NCBI GenBank assembly: GCA_002478145.1
Contig: DLMI01000134.1
Span: 1-11,190, forward strand
DNA length: 11,190 bases
Reading direction: 5' to 3'
From: Acidobacteria bacterium UBA7540
GTDB taxonomy: Bacteria; Acidobacteriota; Terriglobia; UBA7540
Shown: one piece after another, positions 1 through 6,792 of the stretch
Layout: every line of letters starts with the position of its first letter
How positions within the stretch are numbered: the stretch's first letter is position 1
Position numbers and translations under genes: made by a program
The notes under the pieces: generated by a model
Databases searched by the model: none
What the model saw: only the letters and a program-made list of their open reading frames with translations
Told to the model about the DNA's origin: nothing

Positions 1-392
1 TGCGGACGGCCCGGGCTATCGCCTAGCCTGACTTAGATTGGGGCAGGTGTGGCAGGCCGTTATGCTGAGAACGCACTGCCTGTGAACCACAGTCGTGCTA
101 TGAGGGAAACCAATTCGACCGTTGTCCTTCAAGTGGGGGCGTCAGTAAATGACTCAGAATCTGACAACTTAGCAGAGGATGATAGCAAATGAGAGGTGTA
201 GAACCTCAAGCCAACCAGCTTCCCAGACTTTTGTCTGACTTTCGGCGACGATTGCAACAAGCTTCTTTGACCTCGAAGGCGCGTTATCTAAAGACTGAAC
301 AGACCTTGCAGGAAAGGAGGCGCCAGGACACGCGCCGGAGGACTTAGATTGGGTGCGCCCTGGCCCACGAAACCATGATAGAGGCAGATCCA
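1..392. other. Leader region upstream of the proton ATPase, mostly non-coding
   Basis: No confident gene lies here. A 13-bp direct repeat (GACTTAGATTGGG) occurs at 30-42 and again at 341-353. Two small perfect hairpins are visible: GAGGT/ACCTC at 193-207 and CAGAC-TTTT-GTCTG at 224-237. A strong Shine-Dalgarno-like AAAGGAGG at 313-320 is not followed by any ATG, GTG or TTG within a useful distance. The first 31 bases could be the end of an upstream + strand gene: one frame reads ADGPGYRLA then TGA at 29-31, which recalls the GVGYRL ending of winged-helix response regulators, but it is far too short to call. The region may hold the ATPase promoter and regulatory sites. Confidence 0.5.
189..347 (+). 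CDS. Possible 52-aa basic small protein (doubtful)
   Basis: An ATG at 189 opens a 52-codon frame ending in TAG at 345-347. GAGG at 175-178 is a possible ribosome binding site, 10 nt before the start, which is rather far. The predicted product begins MRGVEPQANQ and ends in an Arg/Gln-rich tail (QERRRQDTRRRT). It has no membrane segment, no signal peptide and no motif I know. It lies in the same frame as the following ATPase and stops 45 nt before that gene's preferred start. The frame overlaps both leader hairpins and the orphan AAAGGAGG, so the stretch may equally be untranslated leader. I cannot assign a function and regard it as more likely not a gene. Confidence 0.2.
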   Translation: MRGVEPQANQLPRLLSDFRRRLQQASLTSKARYLKTEQTLQERRRQDTRRRT

Positions 393-2867
393 ATGCCAAC
401 GATGCGACAAAAAACTGGCGAATCGAACGCTTCAGCGGTCGCCGGTGGTGCTGAGGAAAGGCTTGAAGCCTCAGTCGCAGGGCTGAGTCAGGCGGAGGTG
501 AAGGACCGCTTGGCCCAGTATGGGTTCAATGAGCTACCGGAGAAGAAGGTCAACCTTGTTCTTAAGTTCCTTTCCTATTTCTGGGGTCCCATTGCCTGGA
601 TGATCGAAGCCGCGGTGATTCTTTCTGCCATCGTGGGGCACTGGGAGGACTTTGCCATCATCATGGTCCTCTTGGTCGGAAATGCCGTTGTCGGATTCTG
701 GGAGGAATACCAGGCCGGGAATGCCATCGCCGCGCTCAAAGCACAGTTGGCGCTCGAAGCACGGGTGAAACGCGACGGCGCGTGGACCATGGTCCCGGCG
801 CGAGAACTCGTGCCGGGGGACGTGATCCGGCTCCGCCTCGGAGACATCATCCCGGCGGACGCTCGGCTGCTGGAAGGTGACCCGATCGACGTCGACCAGT
901 CGGCTTTAACCGGCGAATCCCTTCCGGTGACCCACAAGACGGGGGAGACGGTCTATTCCGGTTCGATCGTCAAGCAGGGCGAGATCGAGGCGCTGGTTCA
1001 AGGCACGGGCAAGAACACGTACTTCGGAAAGACTGCAAGCCTCGTTGAAGAAGCCCATACCGTCAGCCACTTTCAGCAAGCGGTCTTGAAGATCGGCGAC
1101 TATCTTATTGTCATCGCCGTGGTTCTCGTGGTCCTGATCCTGGCGGTAGCGCTCTTCCGCGGCGACAAGATGATGACCACTTTGCAGTTTGCGCTGGTTC
1201 TAACCGTAGCCGCCATTCCCGTGGCAATGCCCGCCGTCTTATCCGTGACCATGGCGGTGGGTGCTCGCGTGCTCGCCGCCAAGCAGGCCATTGTCAGCCG
1301 CTTGGCCTCCATCGAAGAACTGGCTGGTATGGACTTGCTTTGCTCGGATAAGACGGGCACGCTTACGCAGAACAAACTCACTCTGGGTGAGCCTTTCAGG
1401 GTCCCTGGAGTAGCCGTTGACGAGGTCATACTGGGCGGCGCATTGGCTTCGCGCGCTGAAAACAAGGATCCCATCGACCTCGCAGTACTGGCCGGGGTTA
1501 AGAAGGAGATGCACCAAGAAAGATATCGTATGACTCACTTCCAGCCTTTTGACCCCGTGCACAAGCGTACGGAAGCCACGGTGACGGGCCCCGACGGTCA
1601 CGCCTTCAAAGTCACGAAGGGAGCCCCTCAAGTTATTCTCGCTCTTGCCGCCAATCGCAACCAAGTTCAACCGCAAGTCGAGAAGGCGGTAAACGAGTTT
1701 GCCACTCGTGGCTTCCGTTCCCTTGGTGTGGCCCGCACCGATGACCATGAGCAGTGGCAGTTTCTCGGCGTGCTTCCTCTCTTCGACCCGCCGCGCGAAG
1801 ACTCCCAGAGCATGATCGATACGGCGAGGCAGATGGGCATCAACGTGAGAATGGTGACCGGCGACCAGATGGCCATCGCCAAGGAGACGTCGCGCCGACT
1901 GGGCATGGGCGGCAACATTCTGGATGCCTCCCTGTTCGGCGACACCAAGCATCACGAAGCCGGGCAGCTCGCCGACGCCATTGCATCAGCCGATGGTTTT
2001 GCCCAGGTCTTTCCCGAACACAAATACCACATTGTCGAGGTCCTTCAGCAGCGGAAGCACATTGTGGGCATGACCGGTGACGGCGTCAACGACGCACCGG
2101 CGCTCAAGAAAGCCGACGCTGGCATCGCTGTCTCCGGCGCAACGGATGCCGCCCGCGCCGCAGCGGACATCGTTCTCACGACGCCCGGCTTATCAGTGGT
2201 CATCGACGCCATCAAAGAGAGCCGCAAGATTTTCCAGCGCATGACCAGCTACGCGATCTACCGCATTGCGGAGACGATCCGGGTGCTCCTGTTTATGACG
2301 CTTTCAATCCTGATTTTCAACTTCTACCCCGTAACCGCGGTGATGATCGTGTTGCTGGCATTGCTGAACGATGGTGCCATATTGTCAATTGCCTATGACC
2401 GCGTCCGTTATTCGAGCCAGCCCGAAGCTTGGAACATGCGGATGGTGCTGGGTGTTGCCACCATGCTGGGCGTTGCAGGTGTCATCGCTTCGTTTGGACT
2501 TTTTTACCTGGGTGAACGCGTTTGGCATCTGAGCCGGGATACCCTCCAGACTCTGATGTACTTGAAACTCTCTGTGGCTGGCCACCTGACGATTTTCGTT
2601 ACACGAACGCGAGGTCCGTTCTGGTCCACCCGGCCAGCCCGGGTCCTGATGGGGGCCGTGGTGGGAACGCAACTGGTAGCAACGTTGATTGCCGTCTACG
2701 GGTTGTTCATGACTCCTATCGGCTGGAGGTGGGCATTGTTGGTTTGGGGCTACGCTTTGGCGTGGTTCTTTTTCAACGATCGGGTTAAACTCGTCGCCTA
2801 CCGAATCTTCGAGGCGAATCATTCGGGGATACTGACGAAGGCAGGCACTCGTCAGAAGCCCGCGTAA
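393..2867 (+). CDS. Plasma-membrane type (P3A) proton-pumping P-type ATPase
   Basis: This 824-aa inner-membrane pump should hydrolyse ATP to export protons. Visible in order: an N-terminal cation-ATPase domain, M1-M2, the actuator loop TGES at 173-176, the M4 stretch IPVAMPAVLSV, the phosphorylated Asp319 in DKTGTLTQNK, the nucleotide-binding KGAP at 409-412, the hinge TGDGVNDAP at 561-569, and M5-M10. Type P3A is supported by Asp660 in LLNDGAI of M6 and Arg630 in ETIRVLL of M5. These match the proton-binding Asp and its partner Arg of plant and fungal plasma-membrane H+-ATPases. After the last helix only about 25 residues remain, so the long C-terminal autoinhibitory domain of plant pumps is absent. 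I prefer ATG 393 because GAGG (381-384) lies 8 nt before it; the longer ATG at 375 has no such site. It leads a run of stress genes on the same strand. The family is sure; proton specificity is inferred. Confidence 0.95.
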   Translation: MPTMRQKTGESNASAVAGGAEERLEASVAGLSQAEVKDRLAQYGFNELPEKKVNLVLKFLSYFWGPIAWMIEAAVILSAIVGHWEDFAIIMVLLVGNAVVGFWEEYQAGNAIAALKAQLALEARVKRDGAWTMVPARELVPGDVIRLRLGDIIPADARLLEGDPIDVDQSALTGESLPVTHKTGETVYSGSIVKQGEIEALVQGTGKNTYFGKTASLVEEAHTVSHFQQAVLKIGDYLIVIAVVLVVLILAVALFRGDKMMTTLQFALVLTVAAIPVAMPAVLSVTMAVGARVLAAKQAIVSRLASIEELAGMDLLCSDKTGTLTQNKLTLGEPFRVPGVAVDEVILGGALASRAENKDPIDLAVLAGVKKEMHQERYRMTHFQPFDPVHKRTEATVTGPDGHAFKVTKGAPQVILALAANRNQVQPQVEKAVNEFATRGFRSLGVARTDDHEQWQFLGVLPLFDPPREDSQSMIDTARQMGINVRMVTGDQMAIAKETSRRLGMGGNILDASLFGDTKHHEAGQLADAIASADGFAQVFPEHKYHIVEVLQQRKHIVGMTGDGVNDAPALKKADAGIAVSGATDAARAAADIVLTTPGLSVVIDAIKESRKIFQRMTSYAIYRIAETIRVLLFMTLSILIFNFYPVTAVMIVLLALLNDGAILSIAYDRVRYSSQPEAWNMRMVLGVATMLGVAGVIASFGLFYLGERVWHLSRDTLQTLMYLKLSVAGHLTIFVTRTRGPFWSTRPARVLMGAVVGTQLVATLIAVYGLFMTPIGWRWALLVWGYALAWFFFNDRVKLVAYRIFEANHSGILTKAGTRQKPA

Positions 2868-2942
2868 GTGGCTTGTTGAATCGATGTGGTCGACTTCGTG
2901 GAGTCCGATGGCAGCGAGCACCTTACAAGAAAGGGGAATCAG

Positions 2943-3212
2943 ATGACGTTATCAGTCAGATCTCTGGCCATCGTATCGGCCTTGCTTTGGGGGGGTGGTG
3001 TTCTGTTTGTGGGGCTTGTTAACCTCGCGGCACTGTCTTACGGTACTGCTTTCCTGCAGTGTGTAAGCTCGATCTATCCCGGTTTTCACAACTCGCGACA
3101 TTTCCTCGATGTCTTGGTCGGCACAGGGTATGCCCTCTGCGATGGAGTGGTCGGTGGGGCACTATTTGGCTGGCTATACAACTTCTTTAGCGGAGGTTCG
3201 CGCCATGCTTAA
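2943..3212 (+). CDS. Small two-helix membrane protein, 'holin-like' family
   Basis: An 89-aa protein with two hydrophobic helices, roughly residues 7-30 and 57-81. A middle segment contains SIYPGF (43-48), and the second helix runs CDGVVGGALFGWLYN. From memory, this IYPG…DG..GG..F.WLYN pattern belongs to a widespread bacterial family often auto-labelled 'bacteriophage holin'. There are no phage genes here, so lysis is an unlikely role. The ATG at 2943 is chosen because AAGGGG (2931-2936) sits 6 nt before it; an in-frame GTG at 2886 would add a hydrophilic 19-residue extension with no ribosome site. It lies 75 nt after the proton ATPase and 68 nt before a Usp gene. This suggests a membrane-stress role or a partner of the pump, but that is inference only. 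Confidence 0.75.
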   Translation: MTLSVRSLAIVSALLWGGGVLFVGLVNLAALSYGTAFLQCVSSIYPGFHNSRHFLDVLVGTGYALCDGVVGGALFGWLYNFFSGGSRHA

Positions 3213-3280
3213 GGGCGGCAAGATGCTTTTCCTCAGTCGAGTCTGAAAACCACACAGGGCATTAAGGATCTGGAGGAGTG

Positions 3281-3730
3281 ATGAGAATTCTGCTTGCGCT
3301 GGATGATTCCAAGTACTCAGTGGGCGCGACGGACGCGTTGATCGCCCAAGCCAAGACGGAGAACACAGAAGTACACGTTCTACACGCTGTCGAACCGTTT
3401 CCAGAGAGACTAGCGGAGGATATGGGTAGCAAAGATTCTCCCGACTTCGTTGCCGCCCGGTTACGCCAGCGTGAGCGGGGTAAGGAAATGGAGGCGCAGG
3501 CCGCTCGAAAGCTTCGCTCTGCTGGCTTCAAGGTGACCTCTTCCGTGGAAGAAGGCGACGCGCGAGACGTAATCCTCAACCATTCTGAGACCTGGCGCGC
3601 CGACCTGATTATGGTCAGCTCCCATGGCCGAACGGGCCTCGATCGCTTCCTGATGGGAAGCGTATCGGAGGCCGTGGCCCGTCATGCCCGTTGCTCGGTA
3701 GAGATTGTCCGGACTCGTTCTGCGCGTTAG
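3281..3730 (+). CDS. Universal stress protein, single UspA domain
   Basis: A 149-aa cytoplasmic protein of usual single-domain Usp length. It opens with the β-strand MRILLALDDS, whose acidic residues line the nucleotide pocket, and closes with the ATP-loop region SSHG-(9 residues)-GS (113-127). In ATP-binding Usps the loop reads G-2x-G-9x-G-S/T. Here the first Gly is Ser113, while Gly116, Gly126 and Ser127 are kept, so nucleotide binding may be weakened or retained. Usps help cells survive starvation, low oxygen or respiratory stress by poorly defined mechanisms. GGAGG at 3272-3276 lies 4 nt before ATG 3281. The GTG at 3278 would leave only 1 nt and is rejected. It lies between the small membrane protein and a tandem Usp gene, all on one strand. 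Confidence 0.92.
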   Translation: MRILLALDDSKYSVGATDALIAQAKTENTEVHVLHAVEPFPERLAEDMGSKDSPDFVAARLRQRERGKEMEAQAARKLRSAGFKVTSSVEEGDARDVILNHSETWRADLIMVSSHGRTGLDRFLMGSVSEAVARHARCSVEIVRTRSAR

Positions 3731-3806
3731 CTAGCGGGGAAGGTCGGTTTTGGCTTGGTTTTCCCCTCTATGTTAACGTACCCTTCTCGCACGTGAGGTG
3801 AAGTGT

Positions 3807-4679
3807 ATGCCACGACTCAAATCAATCCTCTGTCCGATCGACTTTTCAGAGTTTTCGGTCAAAGCCTATGATTATGCCCAGTCGCTCGCCGGGCATTACA
3901 AGGCCGAATTGCTGGTCCAGCATGTCTTGTATTCGTCTCACGCCTTTTATATTGACGCGGCGTATAGAGCAACCTGCCGAAAGCTTCGGACTGACGCCTT
4001 GCGGAAGCTCAGGGAATTCGCAAAACGGCAGACACGGACAAAGGTACAGCCGCAATGTGTCGTGCAAGATGGTAATGCTTCAGACAAGATCCTCTCTTTT
4101 GCCGAAACGAAAGGGGTGAATCTGATCGTGATGGGAACTCACGGCCTGCGAGGGGTTGACCGCCTGATGCTCGGATCTGTCACGGAAAGGGTCTTGCGAA
4201 AAGCGCGATGCCCGGTATTAGTGGTGCGAAAGCCCGTACACGATTTTGTATCTCCCGGGGGAAACGCTGATCCCATCAACCTCAAGAGGATAGTTCTCGG
4301 CATGGATTTTTCCGACCACGCTCACCGTGCTTTGAAATACGCGCTATCCATCGCGAGGGAGTACCACGCCGAGCTTACTTTACTCCACGTGTTGGAACAC
4401 CTTCCAGGTTCGACGGACCTTCAAAGCGCGACGGCGAAGGTGACGAAGCAGCTCAAGGAATTGGTTTCACCGCGAGGGCCCAAGCCTTCCCTCGTCAAGT
4501 CCTTGGTGCGGATCGGCAAGCCCTACCAGCAGATCATTGAGGTCGCCCTGGAAGCGCAGACCGACTTGGTGATTATGGGGGTTCGTGGCCGCAGTTCCCT
4601 AAACAGTGCACTCTTTGGTTCCACGGCTTACCGGGTCATCCAGCTTGGCCCATGCCCGGTGCTTGCGGTCCACACTTGA
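3807..4679 (+). CDS. Universal stress protein, tandem UspA domains
   Basis: A 290-aa cytoplasmic protein with two complete Usp domains, about residues 4-141 and 159-290. Domain 1 has the opening strand SILCPIDFS (Asp12) and the full ATP loop G110-TH-G113-x9-G123-S124. Domain 2 has IVLGMDFS (Asp167) and G258-VR-G261-x9-G271-S272. Both therefore keep the G-2x-G-9x-G-S consensus of nucleotide-binding Usps and end in CPVLVV and CPVLAV. This fused form probably folds like a Usp dimer. ATG 3807 is preferred because GAGG at 3795-3798 lies 8 nt before it. The longer frame would start at GTG 3798, inside that same site. It follows the single-domain Usp by 76 nt, which fits joint expression, though an imperfect inverted repeat (3736-3766) in the gap could separate transcripts. 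Confidence 0.93.
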   Translation: MPRLKSILCPIDFSEFSVKAYDYAQSLAGHYKAELLVQHVLYSSHAFYIDAAYRATCRKLRTDALRKLREFAKRQTRTKVQPQCVVQDGNASDKILSFAETKGVNLIVMGTHGLRGVDRLMLGSVTERVLRKARCPVLVVRKPVHDFVSPGGNADPINLKRIVLGMDFSDHAHRALKYALSIAREYHAELTLLHVLEHLPGSTDLQSATAKVTKQLKELVSPRGPKPSLVKSLVRIGKPYQQIIEVALEAQTDLVIMGVRGRSSLNSALFGSTAYRVIQLGPCPVLAVHT

Positions 4680-4722
4680 ACTTAAGGGAGCTTGAAAACC
4701 ACTCCAAAAGTGGGTAGTGGAT

Positions 4723-4735
4723 CAATTTGAAATTG
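4723..4735. repeat. Perfect 13-bp palindrome CAATTTGAAATTG
   Basis: Six-base arms CAATTT and AAATTG flank a single central G, 40 nt before the ATG of the small membrane gene at 4776. The site is AT-rich against its surroundings and could be an operator for a dimeric regulator, but no regulator gene is present and no second copy was seen. A weaker hairpin, CCACT/AGTGG at 4699-4720, lies just before it without a T-run. Confidence 0.35.
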
Positions 4736-4775
4736 GGAGAGAATTACGAAGGATTTGACGAAGAAAGGTGCCCCC

Positions 4776-4961
4776 ATGAATATATTCAAGACGTTCACGT
4801 TGAAATGGTGGCAGACCGGTTTTTTTAAATTGGGAATGTTGGCTTTAGGAATTGCAATTGGAACTTATTGGCACGATGTTTTTGGCGGCTATCTTCTTAT
4901 TCTCATAATTGTGGCGGTGGTCAGTTTGGCGTACATCACATACGTGTGGTGGAAGCAGTAA
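4776..4961 (+). CDS. Small (61-aa) two-helix membrane protein of unknown function
   Basis: The product starts MNIFKTFTLKWWQTGFFKLG and has two hydrophobic segments, about residues 17-32 and 37-57. A short turn (YWHDVFGGY) joins them, and it ends in an aromatic-basic tail, YVWWKQ. Tryptophans next to lysines at both ends are typical of interfacial anchors in the inner membrane. I recognise the pattern as a small uncharacterised bacterial membrane family but know no function. AAGG at 4765-4768 lies 7 nt before ATG 4776, which decides the start; an in-frame TTG at 4755 would add seven residues and is unlikely. It follows the tandem Usp gene by 96 nt, with the palindrome at 4723-4735 between them, and is the last gene of the first + strand run. 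Its size makes it easy to miss. Confidence 0.7.
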   Translation: MNIFKTFTLKWWQTGFFKLGMLALGIAIGTYWHDVFGGYLLILIIVAVVSLAYITYVWWKQ

Positions 4962-5392
4962 GTACCCATTCCAATCAGAAGATCTCATCGACGAGGGAGG
5001 CAGCTGAAGGGAAAAATGTCTGAGGACACCGTCGGAAAAACGACAACTTTGGGCTTGAGGATTCTCCGGGGAGGTGAAACTGACCCCCTCCGTGGTTCGT
5101 GGATGCACTCAGCATTGAAAACTCGGCTGAACTCGGCTGAACATTGAATTCAGGGGCGCTCGGGTGTACATTACCGGTCGGGCGGAAACCGAAAACGGAA
5201 ATTCTGATGAAGGGCTCCAAATGACTTGATCGGTCTATTTCGCATTGCCTGCGCAGCTCGGCGGGGCCGAATCTATGCGAAGTTGAGCCACATGCCGGTG
5301 GAAGTTGTCCAGCAGGGGAAGGGTTGAGCGTTTTTGATCGAGGCGGTGGTCCGGGAGCGCTACGCGGGCGCAGGATCGAACGGGAGGTGGGC
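4962..5392. other. Intergenic stretch with short tandem repeat, no convincing gene
   Basis: No frame shows a recognisable protein. A 10-bp unit ACTCGGCTGA is repeated head to tail at 5121-5130 and 5131-5140. The pair is bracketed by the 7-mer CATTGAA at 5113-5119 and 5142-5148. The last part (about 5292-5327) contains an 11-codon ATG frame ending in TGA, too short to call. The channel gene's ribosome site lies at the right edge. The stretch probably carries that gene's promoter; I see no clear -35/-10 pair. Confidence 0.45.
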
Positions 5393-6205
5393 ATGGAATC
5401 GACTGGGCAGCGCCGGCCGGACGCGGCGCAGCAGCAACGTATGGTCCAGCGGCAATTACCACTCGATTTCTTCGATTCCTCCCTTGAGTGGCGACGCGTC
5501 TTCGCGGAGACCTGGGGCACGTTCCTGCTGGTGCTGGTCGCTGCCGGTGGCGGCGTCGTTGCGGCGATGAGCGGCGGCAGGGTCACCCTGGGCATGATGG
5601 TGGTGGCGCCGGGAATCATGGTGATGACGATCATCTATTTTATGGGCTCAGTGAGCGGAGCCCATTTGAATCCGGCGGTCACGCTGGCATTCGCGGTGCG
5701 GCGCAATTTCCCCTGGAAGAGAGTGCCGGGCTACATTGTGGGACAAGTGATCGGAGGCATCGGTGCGGCTGTTTTCCTTCGCACCATGTTTGGGACGGTC
5801 GGCGCGCTCGGAGCGACGCTGCCGGGTAGTGGGGTGACCAGCGGGAAAGCATTGGCAATGGAGGTGGTGCTGACGGTCGGGCTGGTGAACGCGATCCTGG
5901 GTACGGCGTCCGGCGCGCGGAACATCGGCACGAACGGCGCCATCGCCGTGGGCGGGTATATTGCTCTGGCGGGACTTTGGGCGGCGCCGGTTACTGGCGC
6001 CTCAATGAACCCGGTGCGTTCGCTTGCGCCGGATCTGGTGCGCGGCGACTTCCACACGACTTGGATCTACGTCGTCGGGCCCTTCCTGGGCGCCTTGATC
6101 GGAGTGGGCTTCGAGTGGATTCTCAAAGGAAAGCCCACAGCGGCCGGCAGGATCGCATCGGAGGGCACGCTAGGCGTCGACGATCCAGCCGGACCGGGTA
6201 GGTGA
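5393..6205 (+). CDS. MIP-family (aquaporin/aquaglyceroporin-like) membrane channel with NPA and NPV boxes
   Basis: A 270-aa inner-membrane channel for water or small neutral solutes. The first pore box is SGAHLNPAVT (NPA at 93-95). The second is GASMNPVRSLAPDLV (NPV at 206-208, then the conserved Arg209). The halves show the usual six-helix, two-half-helix MIP layout. A hydrophilic N-terminus of about 30 residues precedes the first helix (VFAETWGTFLLVLVAAGGG). Aligning by eye to human AQP1 puts Pro73, Gly194, Ala203 and Arg209 at the selectivity filter. The three non-Arg residues are small, suggesting a wider pore than a pure water channel; this is inference. GGAGGT (5383-5388) lies 4 nt before ATG 5393, so this start is preferred over an in-frame TTG at 5324, whose added 23 residues look unlike a protein. 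It is flanked by non-coding DNA and may be its own transcript. Confidence 0.92.
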   Translation: MESTGQRRPDAAQQQRMVQRQLPLDFFDSSLEWRRVFAETWGTFLLVLVAAGGGVVAAMSGGRVTLGMMVVAPGIMVMTIIYFMGSVSGAHLNPAVTLAFAVRRNFPWKRVPGYIVGQVIGGIGAAVFLRTMFGTVGALGATLPGSGVTSGKALAMEVVLTVGLVNAILGTASGARNIGTNGAIAVGGYIALAGLWAAPVTGASMNPVRSLAPDLVRGDFHTTWIYVVGPFLGALIGVGFEWILKGKPTAAGRIASEGTLGVDDPAGPGR

Positions 6206-6224
6206 GTGAAAGTATCCCCCGCCG

Positions 6225-6243
6225 CAGGTCTGCAAGAGACTTG
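6225..6243 (+). terminator. Possible weak terminator hairpin after the channel gene
   Basis: CAGGTCT and AGACTTG form a 7-bp stem (one G·U pair) around a 5-nt loop, 19 nt after the channel gene's stop. Only a short T-run (TTT) follows, so termination would be weak at best. Confidence 0.3.
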
Positions 6244-6393
6244 TTTGATGCGTTCATCCCGGCCCTGATCCGACTAATCTGAGTTCAGATGTGTGTTCTC
6301 TTTTCAACAGATCTGTGTTCAGTCTTGGACAGACATGGCGCTTTCCCTTGCTGGCGCGACAGAACGGAAAACACTTGGTATAGGAGGAGTACG

Positions 6394-6792
6394 ATGCATA
6401 AAGCCTGCGTTACATTCTTGCTTTTCAGCCTGCTCTTGGCGATTCCCCTATGGGGGCAGGAAGTATTCGTCAGGAGCGACAATCAAGCCGCAATGCAAGT
6501 GAGAACCGATTTTGAGAAGTACACTCACTACCGGCTCAGCAGCGACGCTATCAATCCGACCCTGCTTGTGAACGAAATATCGTGGAGCCCCGACTTTCTA
6601 AGCCCTGCGACTGTCGCGATCCAAATGGAGTTGATTTCGTCACGGGGCGACCTCCTTTGGAGCAAAACGGAGCCAGTTAGTTCGCGCCCGAAGGAGGCGG
6701 TGATTCAGGATCTCCTGAAGGATCTCGCGCTGGCCAAGCCCAGCCTCAGCGGAGCGAAAGCGAAACCGGCCGAGGCTGGAGAGCGAGAGTGA
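6394..6792 (+). CDS. Small secreted protein of unknown function
   Basis: A 132-aa protein with a clear signal peptide: MHKA, a hydrophobic core (VTFLLFSLLLAIPLW), then a likely cut after about Gln22. The mature part of about 110 residues begins EVFVRSDNQAAMQVRTDFEKY. It contains a strand-rich middle (VAIQMELISSRGDLLW) and a C-terminal helix (AVIQDLLKDLALAK), and ends in a charged, low-complexity tail. The FEKYTHYRL segment faintly recalls small periplasmic or lipoprotein-like domains such as DUF4136, but not enough to assign it. AGGAGG at 6382-6387 lies 6 nt before ATG 6394; longer starts upstream give cysteine- and arginine-rich sequence with no signal peptide and are rejected. It faces the TolC-family gene with only 15 nt between stop codons, so the two transcripts probably overlap. 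Confidence 0.75.
   Translation: MHKACVTFLLFSLLLAIPLWGQEVFVRSDNQAAMQVRTDFEKYTHYRLSSDAINPTLLVNEISWSPDFLSPATVAIQMELISSRGDLLWSKTEPVSSRPKEAVIQDLLKDLALAKPSLSGAKAKPAEAGERE

Noticed and set aside
267..294. TTGACC, 16-nt spacer, TAAAGA as a promoter for the ATPase
   Set aside because: The -10 box matches only 3 of 6 consensus bases, and such pairs are common by chance.
1239..1955. 238-aa open frame on the - strand inside the ATPase gene
   Set aside because: It is the antisense of a well-conserved pump gene, its product resembles nothing, and it has no ribosome site I could see.
3736..3766. GGGGAA…TTCCCC inverted repeat as a terminator between the two Usp genes
   Set aside because: The loop is 19 nt and no T-run follows.
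3244..4702. TGAAAACCAC shared by two gaps (3244-3253 and 4693-4702)
   Set aside because: A 10-mer shared once in 11 kb is expected by chance.
5334..5392. Frame reading EAVVRERYAG, like the start of an arsenite methyltransferase
   Set aside because: The likeness covers fewer than ten residues and then becomes meaningless; it is probably chance.
4975..5634. 219-aa - strand open frame over the gap and the channel gene start
   Set aside because: It is antisense to the conserved channel gene, and its Pro/Ser/Arg-rich product is typical of a shadow frame.
6336..6352. TGGCGC…TTGCT as a sigma-54 promoter before the secreted protein gene
   Set aside because: The GG and GC elements are 11 nt apart instead of the strict 10.
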